From a bacterium (GTDB lineage Bacteria; Bacillota; Clostridia; Lachnospirales; Lachnospiraceae), in the NCBI GenBank assembly GCA_028727105.1, contig JAQYOU010000102.1, positions 1-36,124 of the forward strand: 36,124 bases of DNA, read 5' to 3'. The notes under the pieces are model-generated. The model was given only the letters and a program-made list of their open reading frames with translations, did no database searches and was not told the DNA's origin. The position numbers were made by a program, and so were the translations under genes. Below, in pieces: positions 1-8,202 of the stretch (position 1 is the first letter of the stretch; each line of letters starts with the position of its first letter).

Positions 1-698
1 AGGTTCTGCTTTTGCGTGTCCGACATACGATCGAACTGATCCGTTTGCAGACTGACCTCACATGTGAGGTGGAAAAAAAGACGGAAGTGGTCAAGGCGCA
101 GCATGAGAAGCTTGAGCGTATTTCCATGCAGATCGTAAAAACACTTTCCGGAGCCATCGATGCAAAGGATACCTACACGAACGGCCATTCCACCAGAGTG
201 GCGGAGTACGCGCGGAAAATTGCCAGAAATGCCGGATTTACAAAGGAACAGCAGAATGATATCTATATGATGGGACTGCTTCACGATGTAGGAAAGATCG
301 GTATTTCAGAGGCGATCATCAACAAGCCGGCCCGCCTGACGGATGAGGAGTATCAGGTGATAAAGGCACATCCTCTGATGGGCGCGCAGATCCTGTCAAA
401 TATCACGGAGTTTCCGATGCTTGCTACCGGTGCCAGATGGCATCATGAGCGCTATGACGGAAAGGGCTATCCGGATCAGATATCGGGGGAAGAGATTCCG
501 GCAGAGGCAAGGATCATCGCGGTTGCGGATGCTTACGATGCAATGAGCTCCAGGAGAAGCTACCGTGATGTGCTTCCGCAGGAATTTATCCGGAAGGAAC
601 TGGTCAAGGGGAAAGGGACACAGTTCGATCCGGAATATACAGATATCATGCTTGCAATGATCGATGCGGATACGGATTATCAGATGAGGGAAATGTAG
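1..698 (+). CDS. HD-GYP domain cyclic-di-GMP phosphodiesterase, probable response regulator (5' partial)
   Basis: The reading frame is open to the left edge, so the true start lies outside the window; codons at 3-11 continue the frame upstream of the first possible TTG. The visible part begins with a helical linker (RVRHTIELIRLQ) of the kind that follows a receiver domain, then a coiled coil (about residues 15-40 of the visible part). An HD-GYP domain follows, with the HD pair in HDVGKIG and the second signature in HHERYDGKGYP. HD-GYP proteins hydrolyse cyclic di-GMP to pGpG or GMP using a di- or tri-metal centre, and the metal-binding His/Asp residues appear intact. An N-terminal receiver is inferred from the linker, not seen. 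The stop lies 44 nt before a hybrid kinase gene on the same strand, so the two probably form one operon and a phosphorelay pair. Confidence 0.9.
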   Translation, partial: VLLLRVRHTIELIRLQTDLTCEVEKKTEVVKAQHEKLERISMQIVKTLSGAIDAKDTYTNGHSTRVAEYARKIARNAGFTKEQQNDIYMMGLLHDVGKIGISEAIINKPARLTDEEYQVIKAHPLMGAQILSNITEFPMLATGARWHHERYDGKGYPDQISGEEIPAEARIIAVADAYDAMSSRRSYRDVLPQEFIRKELVKGKGTQFDPEYTDIMLAMIDADTDYQMREM

Positions 699-742
699 AG
701 AGCCGTTTGCAGGTGTTCAGATCAGGAAAGTGGGGGTTTGGA

Positions 743-3604
743 ATGGATAGTGGTCATGAGAGACAACGTGCCGTGCAGCTGATGATACTGATCAGCTACA
801 CGATCATTTCGATTGTTTTGTTTGTAGAGACGTTGCTCCTTGGATGGGATAAAGGTGCTGCTGCATTATTTGTGCTGGGTGGTGCAGTGTGCTGGGTACT
901 TCATATTACGGGAAAGATACCGCGGGAACAGCGGCTGTGGCTTTGCGTGATCCTGACGATGCTGGCGTTTTTCTTTTACGGTGCCCATGAGACCAGTCTC
1001 TATGATCTTGCACCGGTGATGATCGGAGCGATGATCCTTTTTTCGGCATCGGAAATATATGCGGTCATCCGTCTCTGCGTCGTAGTGTATTATGTGACGG
1101 TGGGTTATACCCTGTTGTTTGTGATCGGCAGCCGCATGGATTATTCCCCTCTTGTGGTGACGCGGTTACTTTTGCATGTCCTTCTTGTTTCCATGGCAGC
1201 AAAGCTCATCCGTGCGAACATGCGCAGAAGAGCGGATGCCAGAAAGGAGCTGGAGGAGGAGGTTGCACGTCTGGAGGAAACAAACCATCGGACAGAAAAT
1301 TTCCTGACAAACGTTTCTCATGAGCTTCGTACACCGGTCAATGCGGTGACAGGTCTCACAGCAGTGATGCTAAAAAACGAGAACGACGCACAGAAGAGAA
1401 AAGATATTATTTCTGTTCAACAGGCGGGGCAGCGGCTGTTCGGACAGATTGAGGATATTCTGGATTACACGGAGATCGATACGGGCAGAATCTGTGTGTC
1501 GGAGGACAATTACATGATCTCCTCCATTGTAAATGATCTGGTTATGGGAGATGTGTTTGTCCAAAAGGAGAACGGCCCGGAGCTCATCATTGATGTAGAT
1601 GCAAAGCTTCCGTCGATGTTGAAGGGCGACGGTAGAAAAATAAAGAAGATTTTAAAGCATTTGATGGGGAATGCACTCAAATTTACAAAAACCGGCGGTG
1701 TTTATGTGCACATTTACGGTCTGAAAAAGGATTATGGTGTAAATCTGTGTATCCGTGTCAGTGATACGGGAGAGGGTATTTCTGCGGAGCATTTTAACCG
1801 GATCACAGAACGGTTTTATCAGTCCAGCGAGGGACAAAACCGAAAAGCCGGCGGCCTGGGTCTTGGACTGACCATCGTGCATGGTCTGGTATTGTCCATG
1901 GGAGGGTTTATGCAGATGCATAGTGAGCCTGATAAGGGAACCACCGTGGAAATTTTTATCCCCCAGGGGATTGTGGATGGAACGCCCGGCATGGTGGTCG
2001 AGAACAAGGATGCGCTCTGTGTGGCATGCTACCTGAGACAGGAAAAATATAAATCCGCAGAAGTTCGGTTTTATTATAATGAGACGATCAGCCATCTTGC
2101 TGCGGGATTGGAGCTTATCCTGCATCGCGTGTCTGATCTGGAAAGCCTGAAAAAACTGACCGAAATCTACCAGCTGACACATTTGTTCATCGCGGAGGAG
2201 GAATACAGGGAAGAACCGGATTATTATGAGAAACTGGCGCAGCATACCCAGGTCGTTGTTACTGCCGGGAATGGCTATGAACCCCATATGAACAGCCGGG
2301 TGATCCTGATGAAAAAACCGTTTTTCAGCCTTCCGGTTATAAATATCTTAAATGCGGACAATCATGTACAATCGCGGATGTGGCAAAATATGCGAATGAT
2401 CTGTCAGGGTGTACGTGCGCTGGTCGTGGATGACGAACCGATGAACCTGATGGTGGCACAGGGAATTTTGAGTGATTACCGGATGGAGGTAGAGATCGCA
2501 GAGAGCGGCAGTGAAGCGATCGAAATCTGTGAACGGGAGGATTTCGACCTGCTGTTTTTGGATCACATGATGCCGAAGATGGATGGTGTAGAGACCTTAC
2601 ACCATATCAGAAAACTGATGAGTGATACAAAACGGGACATCACTGCAATCGCATTTACAGCGAACGCGGTCAGCGGTGCGCGGGAGATGTTTTACAGAGA
2701 AGGCTTTGATGAGTTCCTTTCCAAGCCCATCGAAACAGTGGAGCTGGAGCGCGTGCTTCGTAAGGTATTGCCGCAGACAAAACTGGCGTATGTGTCGCCG
2801 CTTCAGCTCAAGCGACAGGGTGTGAATACGTGCGGCGATCAGAAAAATAATGTCTCAGAGCCCCAAGCGGTTCCGGACATGGAATTGAGCATGCCCGACG
2901 GAGGCGCTGCTTCTGACTGGTTGGGAGCACTGAAGAAAGCAGGTATCAATACGTCCTCAGGCTTGCAGTACAGCCGCAGCGATGAGGATTTTTACAGGCA
3001 GCTGGTGGAGAAATTCGGAGAAGATCACAAAAAAAATCATGCTAAGCTTTCCGGATTTTTTATAGATAAAGATTGGGGAAATTACCGGATCAGTGTGCAT
3101 GCATTAAAAAGTACGGCAAAAATGATCGGTGCCGACGCTTTTTCAGCTATGGCAAAGGCTGCCGAGGACGCGGCGAAAGATGCGGACACCGTCTATCTGA
3201 ATCAGCATCATGAGGAACTGCTGCAAGCATACGGACAGCTTGCTGATCTGTTAAAAGCGGTGTTGCAGCCGGATACACCGGTGGATGAACCATGCAGCCG
3301 GGAGCAGAAAGATGCAGTATCCATTTCCTGTGAGGAGTTGTGCGAAAAGCTTTCCGCATTGGTTGAATGCCTGAAAACATTTGAGGCGGAACGGGCCGAG
3401 GACATCATCGAAAAGCTGAAGGGGGCGACCTGTGACGGTCAGGATGTGTCCGGAGCGCTGGCAGATATCTGCACAGATATTGAAGAATTTGAGATGGATG
3501 CTGCCGAACATAAGGTACAGGTATTGATCGGGCAGCTGAAAGCCCGGACAAAGCCGGATGAACAAAAGAGAACGGATCAAGAGAAGGGCGGTGAGGCGTT
3601 ATGA
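743..3604 (+). CDS. Membrane hybrid sensor histidine kinase (HisKA-HATPase-REC-Hpt)
   Basis: The ATG at 743 is preferred over the TTG at 707 because a G-rich ribosome binding site (TGGGGGT) sits just upstream; the product is 953 aa. Residues about 10-165 form several hydrophobic segments with little extracellular sequence, then a short coiled coil. The HisKA box has phospho-acceptor His193 in SHELRTP. The HATPase domain shows the N box (GNALKFT, about 308), DTGEGIS (about 342) and GLGLGL (about 371). Residues about 425-540 resemble a degenerate receiver without a clear phospho-acceptor. A canonical receiver follows (VVDDEP about 560, acceptor Asp607 in LDHMMP, late Lys in SKP). An Hpt domain has His786 in HALKSTA. 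The protein could carry a full His-Asp-His relay and pass phosphate to the HD-GYP protein upstream. It overlaps the next gene by ATGA, implying translational coupling. The ligand is unknown. Confidence 0.92.
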   Translation: MDSGHERQRAVQLMILISYTIISIVLFVETLLLGWDKGAAALFVLGGAVCWVLHITGKIPREQRLWLCVILTMLAFFFYGAHETSLYDLAPVMIGAMILFSASEIYAVIRLCVVVYYVTVGYTLLFVIGSRMDYSPLVVTRLLLHVLLVSMAAKLIRANMRRRADARKELEEEVARLEETNHRTENFLTNVSHELRTPVNAVTGLTAVMLKNENDAQKRKDIISVQQAGQRLFGQIEDILDYTEIDTGRICVSEDNYMISSIVNDLVMGDVFVQKENGPELIIDVDAKLPSMLKGDGRKIKKILKHLMGNALKFTKTGGVYVHIYGLKKDYGVNLCIRVSDTGEGISAEHFNRITERFYQSSEGQNRKAGGLGLGLTIVHGLVLSMGGFMQMHSEPDKGTTVEIFIPQGIVDGTPGMVVENKDALCVACYLRQEKYKSAEVRFYYNETISHLAAGLELILHRVSDLESLKKLTEIYQLTHLFIAEEEYREEPDYYEKLAQHTQVVVTAGNGYEPHMNSRVILMKKPFFSLPVINILNADNHVQSRMWQNMRMICQGVRALVVDDEPMNLMVAQGILSDYRMEVEIAESGSEAIEICEREDFDLLFLDHMMPKMDGVETLHHIRKLMSDTKRDITAIAFTANAVSGAREMFYREGFDEFLSKPIETVELERVLRKVLPQTKLAYVSPLQLKRQGVNTCGDQKNNVSEPQAVPDMELSMPDGGAASDWLGALKKAGINTSSGLQYSRSDEDFYRQLVEKFGEDHKKNHAKLSGFFIDKDWGNYRISVHALKSTAKMIGADAFSAMAKAAEDAAKDADTVYLNQHHEELLQAYGQLADLLKAVLQPDTPVDEPCSREQKDAVSISCEELCEKLSALVECLKTFEAERAEDIIEKLKGATCDGQDVSGALADICTDIEEFEMDAAEHKVQVLIGQLKARTKPDEQKRTDQEKGGEAL

Positions 3605-6273
3605 GTGAAAAATTCAAACAATTTTTGCATCGCTTCAATCCCCCGTCCCTGTCCTTACAGGAGCGGTTGTTTCGCGTGATCATGTCAGGCGGTCTGATCG
3701 CGCTTTTGATAGGTATCATTAGCGGTTTGATCAGCGGTGAGGATGCAACGAACACGCTGTCACTGTGCGGTGCATTTGTCGTATTGGCACTGATCACATT
3801 CGAGTCCATCCGCTTTCGCAGAATACAGTTTGGTGCGGTCTTTACGGGTGTACTTATTTTGTTCGTTGTGATGCCCTTTAATTTTTTTACGACCGGAGGT
3901 ATTTACGGTGGTGCGCCCCTGTGGTTTTTGCTTGGGATTGTATATGTCTGCCTTTTAATTGAGAAAAAGATCAAGATCATTCTTCTATTATGCGGAGTAG
4001 TGGTGGATGCGGCCTGTTATTATATCGCATTTTATCATTCGGAGTACATCATCCCGCATACAGTGGCAATGTCTTACTCGGATTCGTTTGTCAGTATGGT
4101 GATCGTGGCAGCGGTGATCTGTGGTATGATCACGTTTCAGAATGCGATCTTCAAAGCTGAAAACGAGCTGACGAAGAAACAGAAGGAGGAGATCGAGGAG
4201 CTAAACCGGACGCAGAATCGTTTTTTTTCCAGCATGAGCCATGAGATCCGCACGCCGATCAATACGATCATCGGTCTCAATGAGATGATCCAGCGGGAGA
4301 ATGTGTCAGAGGAAGTGGCAGCTGATGCGGCAAGCATCCAGAGTGCCAGCGAACTGCTTCTGGCGCTGATCAACGATGTTTTGGATATGTCCAAGATAGA
4401 GTCCGGCAAGATGGAGATCGTTCCGACTGCTTATGATCTTGGTTCAATGCTTTCGGATCTGGTAGGTATGATCTGGATCCGGGCGAAGGAAAAGGGACTG
4501 GAATTCCATGTGGACGTGGATCAGTCGCTGCCTGCACAGCTTTACGGTGACGAGGTGCGGATCAAGCAGATCCTGATCAACATGCTTAATAATGCGGTAA
4601 AATATACGCAGGAGGGCTCTGTTACGCTGGCGATCCAGAGGGGCAGAAATGCGGAAGGAACCGTGGAGGTTGTCTATACTGTGACAGATACCGGTCAGGG
4701 TATCAAAAAGGAAAGCATTCCGTATCTGTTTCAGGCATTTAAGCGTGTGGACGAGGAACAGAACCGTTACATCGAAGGTACGGGGCTTGGACTTTCTATC
4801 GTCAAGCAGCTTGTTGACCTGATGGGTGGAGAGATCTCAGTCAACAGTGTTTACCGAAAGGGATCCACGTTTATCGTCCGGATTCCGCAAAGGGTGGTGG
4901 AAGATGCTCCCATCGGTGAATTGAATCTGGAGGCACGTCACGCGATGAATCGCAGCAGGCATTACCGGCAGACCTTTGAAGCACCGGATGCGCATGTGCT
5001 CATTGTGGATGATAATGAGACAAACCTGATGGTTGCAGAAAAACTGCTGCGCGATACAAAAGTACAGGTTGACACGGTAACGAGTGGCGAACAGTGTCTG
5101 GAAATGACATTTGCGAAGCGTTATGATGTGATCCTCATGGATCATCTGATGCCCAATATGGATGGTATTACCTGTCTGCATGAACTGCGTGCACAAACGG
5201 GAGGTCTGAATCAGAACGTGCCGGTTGTAGCGCTTACTGCGAATGCAGGCAGTGAAAATCAGGAAATGTATCTGAGGGAGGGCTTTGACGGCTATCTGTT
5301 AAAGCCGGTGAAGGGACTTCAGCTGGAAATGGAACTGCTGCGGCATCTTCCCGGTGAATTGGTGCGTGTGACCGGAGATGGAGAAGCAGGGGGAGTACTT
5401 GATAATGAGGTTACCAGGCATTACAAGCGCAGGCCGGTCATGATCTCTACGGACAGTGCATGTGATCTGCCACAGCAGATGCTCCAAAGTAAGCAGATTG
5501 CGGTCATGCCGTATCGTGTCCGCACCCGGGGCGGTGTATTTCTGGACGGAATTGAGGCTGACTCGGATAGTGTGCTCGCTTATTTGCGAACCGAAAACAG
5601 TGAGATCCGTTCACAGTCGCCTTCAGTGATCGATTATGAGGAATATTTTGCGGAACAGCTCACAAAGGCACAGTATGTCATACATATTTCAATGGCGAGG
5701 TATGTCAGCGATGGCTACGAGCATGCACTGGAAGCGGCGAATAATTTTGACAACGTGATCGTGATCGATTCCGGTCATCTGTCCAGCGGAATGGGCTTAC
5801 TGGTTCTTCGGGCAGCAGAATATGCGGAGGCTGAGATGATGCCGGAGGCGATGGTGGAAGCGTTAAAGAAAGATATGTCGAAGGTGTGTACGAGCTTTCT
5901 TGTAGACACCATGGAGTATATGGCACGATCGGGACGCGTCTCGGAGAAGCTTTACACGCTATGCAGGGCGCTGATGCTGCATCCGCTCATCGTACTGCGC
6001 CGCAGCAGGATCAGTGTCGGTGCCATCTATCTGGGAACGCGCGCGCACACCTGGGAACGGTATATTTCGAGGGTGTTTTTTTACAAGCATGACATCGACC
6101 ACGGCCTGCTGTTCATCACTTACGCAGGGCTTAGCAGCAGCGAATTGCAGGATATAGAGAAGCAGGTGCGACAGAAAATTGATTTTCAAAAGATCGTTTT
6201 TCAGGAGGCCTCTCCGTCAATACTGACGAACTGCGGACCGGGAACCTTTGGACTGTTGTACATGAAAAAATAA
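3601..6273 (+). CDS. Hybrid sensor histidine kinase fused to a C-terminal DegV fatty-acid-binding domain
   Basis: This 890-aa protein starts at the ATG that overlaps the previous stop (ATGA). Residues about 20-185 contain roughly six hydrophobic segments. HisKA has His214 in SHEIRTP; the HATPase shows LNNAVKYT, DTGQGI and GTGLGLS. A receiver runs from about 465 to 590 with acceptor Asp514 in MDHLMP. From about residue 611 to the end the sequence is a complete DegV (EDD-fold) domain: an ISTDSACDLP opening, the IDSGHLSSGMG segment, RSGRVS, and a closing NCGPGTFGLLY. DegV proteins bind fatty acids; the FakB subunits of fatty acid kinase are the best-known members. There is no Hpt and no DNA-binding output. 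The DegV part may sense membrane-derived fatty acid, or be a phosphorylation-controlled effector. The domains are clear; the function of the fusion is inference. Confidence 0.9.
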   Translation: MSEKFKQFLHRFNPPSLSLQERLFRVIMSGGLIALLIGIISGLISGEDATNTLSLCGAFVVLALITFESIRFRRIQFGAVFTGVLILFVVMPFNFFTTGGIYGGAPLWFLLGIVYVCLLIEKKIKIILLLCGVVVDAACYYIAFYHSEYIIPHTVAMSYSDSFVSMVIVAAVICGMITFQNAIFKAENELTKKQKEEIEELNRTQNRFFSSMSHEIRTPINTIIGLNEMIQRENVSEEVAADAASIQSASELLLALINDVLDMSKIESGKMEIVPTAYDLGSMLSDLVGMIWIRAKEKGLEFHVDVDQSLPAQLYGDEVRIKQILINMLNNAVKYTQEGSVTLAIQRGRNAEGTVEVVYTVTDTGQGIKKESIPYLFQAFKRVDEEQNRYIEGTGLGLSIVKQLVDLMGGEISVNSVYRKGSTFIVRIPQRVVEDAPIGELNLEARHAMNRSRHYRQTFEAPDAHVLIVDDNETNLMVAEKLLRDTKVQVDTVTSGEQCLEMTFAKRYDVILMDHLMPNMDGITCLHELRAQTGGLNQNVPVVALTANAGSENQEMYLREGFDGYLLKPVKGLQLEMELLRHLPGELVRVTGDGEAGGVLDNEVTRHYKRRPVMISTDSACDLPQQMLQSKQIAVMPYRVRTRGGVFLDGIEADSDSVLAYLRTENSEIRSQSPSVIDYEEYFAEQLTKAQYVIHISMARYVSDGYEHALEAANNFDNVIVIDSGHLSSGMGLLVLRAAEYAEAEMMPEAMVEALKKDMSKVCTSFLVDTMEYMARSGRVSEKLYTLCRALMLHPLIVLRRSRISVGAIYLGTRAHTWERYISRVFFYKHDIDHGLLFITYAGLSSSELQDIEKQVRQKIDFQKIVFQEASPSILTNCGPGTFGLLYMKK

Positions 6274-6329
6274 AGCAAAATATCACAATAATAAGGAATG
6301 TCACATTACATGACAGTTGGGTTTGCACT

Positions 6330-7706
6330 ATGAAAAGATCAACAAAAACAATCATACAATATACGATCGCGGTAGGACTTTTGCTATCCGGGATCATGCT
6401 GACGCTGATCGGATCCATTTCCAGAAATGGAAAACGGACCATGGAATATGTGGAAAGATATATTGATGAATTGTCGGTGACAACGGCCACACATGTGGCA
6501 GACGTATTTGGGGATAAGCTGGATACGATCGAAACGATGGCGTATCTGTACGGGCAGTCAGCCACCGGAGTAGATGAGGAAATGCTGGCAAAGGTGGAAG
6601 AAAGAAGCGGATTTGACTGGATGCGTTTTCTTACGCCCGACGGAACGGACCACACCAGCGACGGGCAGACCACGGATGTGGGAGATCGTGAATACTTCCT
6701 GCGAGGTATGGATGGAAGCTCGGGAATGTGCGAGGTGCTGAAGTCCCGGATCAACGGTGAGAAGCTGATCGGATTTTACTCGCCGGTTTACGACAAGGAT
6801 TCCATAAGCGGCGTGCTGGTAGGCTTCCTGAGTGCACAGACCGTTTCTGATATCCTGGCGGCAGAGCCCTATGATTATCCGGCTGATACCCACATTTTGA
6901 GACAGGACGGAACGGATCTGGGCGCGTATCTGTCGGTTTTAGATGAAGGCAGCTGCAGTCTGCAGCTGATGGATGAGCCGGAGAATGCAGATGGCAGAGC
7001 CGACATGCTTTCGGCAGTAAAAGCACAGACATCCTGTCGCTTTACGTTTCATGGTTTGACGGATGAATCGGTTGGGTGTGTGGAACCTATCCGTGGAACA
7101 GACTGGTCTCTGGTACAGATCTTCCCGCCGGAGGCAGCGCGTTTAGTTGTACAGGCAGCGAATAAGGATGCGGTACGAACCCTGATCATGACCCTGCTGA
7201 TCTTTTTGTGTTTTATTGTGTTTCTGATCATTTCCTACAGAAAAAGTGCACAGCTGCGTTCGAAGGAGTTGGCACGCAATCAGATCAATGTGCTGATGCG
7301 AAATGTGACGGAGGATTATGTCTATCTGCTTGACGTTGATCTGGAGACAAGAAAAGAAGTACCCTACCAGCTGGATGCCGGAGCGGATATGGATTACTGG
7401 GCAGAAGGTCAGGAGTACAACCGGGGGCTGGTATGCTTTGCAAGTACCTATGTGGCAGAGTATGACAGGGCGCGTTTCATGGAGCATATGAATCTGACGA
7501 CCCTGACAGAAGTATTGAAGCAGCAGAAGGATTTTTATATTGAATATGATGCGGTAGTAAGGGGACAGACCAGACGGTTTCAGGAAAAATGCACGATCTC
7601 AGATGCGGAGCCTTTTGTAAACCATATGCTCGTTTCCATCCGTGACATTTCGGACAGTACTGCGCAGCTGGAAAATGATCCTGATCAGAAACAGAAACAT
7701 ACGTAA
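6330..7706 (+). CDS. Membrane sensor with Cache-like extracellular domain, no recognisable output domain
   Basis: This 458-aa protein has an N-terminal membrane segment (about residues 8-28), an extracytoplasmic region of about 255 residues with a double-Cache look (a DREYFLRGM segment followed by GFYSPVYD and GVLVGFLS), and a second membrane helix at about 284-306. The cytoplasmic part of about 150 residues reads like a PAS-type fold ending in SIRDIS. In related sensor proteins such a segment is usually followed by a GGDEF, kinase or other catalytic module; here the frame stops about 20 residues later. No strong ribosome binding site precedes the ATG. It follows the DegV-fusion kinase after 56 nt on the same strand and may act as an accessory sensor for it, or be a truncated diguanylate cyclase or kinase. 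The family assignment is moderate because Cache domains are poorly conserved. Confidence 0.75.
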   Translation: MKRSTKTIIQYTIAVGLLLSGIMLTLIGSISRNGKRTMEYVERYIDELSVTTATHVADVFGDKLDTIETMAYLYGQSATGVDEEMLAKVEERSGFDWMRFLTPDGTDHTSDGQTTDVGDREYFLRGMDGSSGMCEVLKSRINGEKLIGFYSPVYDKDSISGVLVGFLSAQTVSDILAAEPYDYPADTHILRQDGTDLGAYLSVLDEGSCSLQLMDEPENADGRADMLSAVKAQTSCRFTFHGLTDESVGCVEPIRGTDWSLVQIFPPEAARLVVQAANKDAVRTLIMTLLIFLCFIVFLIISYRKSAQLRSKELARNQINVLMRNVTEDYVYLLDVDLETRKEVPYQLDAGADMDYWAEGQEYNRGLVCFASTYVAEYDRARFMEHMNLTTLTEVLKQQKDFYIEYDAVVRGQTRRFQEKCTISDAEPFVNHMLVSIRDISDSTAQLENDPDQKQKHT

Positions 7707-7774
7707 CCTTCCGAAACACCGATCCGGCATGACGGCATATAATGATCATGAGGATATCTGTCGGTGGGTGAAGC

Positions 7775-8029
7775 ATGCGTTTATGTGAGTTGGAGGACAA
7801 AGAGGTTGTGAACATTACGGACGGCAGATCTTTGGGGTGTGTAATGGATCTGGATTTTGATCCGAAATGCGGTCAGATCGAGGCTTTGATCGTACCGGGG
7901 CCGGGTAAGTGCTTCGGGCTGTTTGGCCGGGAGTTTGAGCTTTTCATTCCCTGGAAGTGCATCTGCCAGATCGGACCTGATGTCGTTCTCGTCCAGATCG
8001 ACGTCGACAAATGCAAACATAAGCACTAG
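7775..8029 (+). CDS. YlmC/YmxH family PRC-barrel protein
   Basis: This short 84-aa protein matches the YlmC/YmxH family throughout: an MRLCELEDKEVVNI opening, DGRSLGCVMDLDFD, an IEALIVPG strand and an IPWKCI segment before the end. Members are small PRC-barrel proteins common in spore-forming Firmicutes; some are linked to sporulation but the biochemical role is not established. The length is typical. A purine-rich site (GGTGGGTGAAG) lies directly upstream of the ATG. A TATAAT hexamer at 7738-7743 could serve as a -10 box, though no convincing -35 box is visible. The first G of a dispersed repeat is the last base of the stop codon. Confidence 0.85.
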   Translation: MRLCELEDKEVVNITDGRSLGCVMDLDFDPKCGQIEALIVPGPGKCFGLFGREFELFIPWKCICQIGPDVVLVQIDVDKCKHKH

Positions 8030-8086
8030 GGACGTTTCTTTTGCCACGACCAGCGCCCATTGCCACGAGGAGCGCCCTTTGTCACG
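8029..8086 (+). repeat. Dispersed intergenic repeat, copy R1
   Basis: This copy starts with GGGACGTTTCTT and continues with units of about 19 nt (TTGCCACGACCAGCGCCCA, then TTGCCACGAGGAGCGCCC, then TTTGTCACG). Five further copies lie at 29145, 29920, 30875, 32107 and 33274 in this window. The repeat begins on the last base of the YlmC/YmxH stop codon, so it inserted at or grew from the gene end. Confidence 0.85.
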
Positions 8087-8099
8087 GTTTACCGAACAT

Positions 8100-8138
8100 A
8101 ACCATCCACATTTTACCTTGAAGATGTGGGTGGTTTTT
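8100..8138 (+). terminator. Rho-independent terminator upstream of the pilus operon
   Basis: AACCATCCACAT (8100-8111) pairs with ATGTGGGTGGTT (8124-8135) in a 12-bp stem with one G-T pair, followed by a run of T. It ends transcription from the YlmC/YmxH side just before the pilus operon promoter. Confidence 0.85.
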
Positions 8139-8140
8139 AG

Positions 8141-8170
8141 TTGAAGGGGATTGACAGGGGGTGCTATACT
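8141..8170 (+). promoter_or_regulatory. Putative sigma-A promoter of the type IV pilus operon
   Basis: TTGAAG (8141-8146) and TATACT (8165-8170) are separated by 18 bp, downstream of a terminator and 33 nt upstream of the giant prepilin ATG. A perfect TTGACA at 8151 is only 8 bp from this -10 box and cannot be its partner. Confidence 0.55.
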
Positions 8171-8202
8171 AAAAAGTAGGACTTTATGAAAAGAGGGCCG
8201 GC

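Noticed and set aside
8151-8170. TTGACA with TATACT as the pilus operon promoter
   Set aside because: The spacing is only 8 bp. TTGAAG at 8141 with 18 bp spacing is the workable partner.
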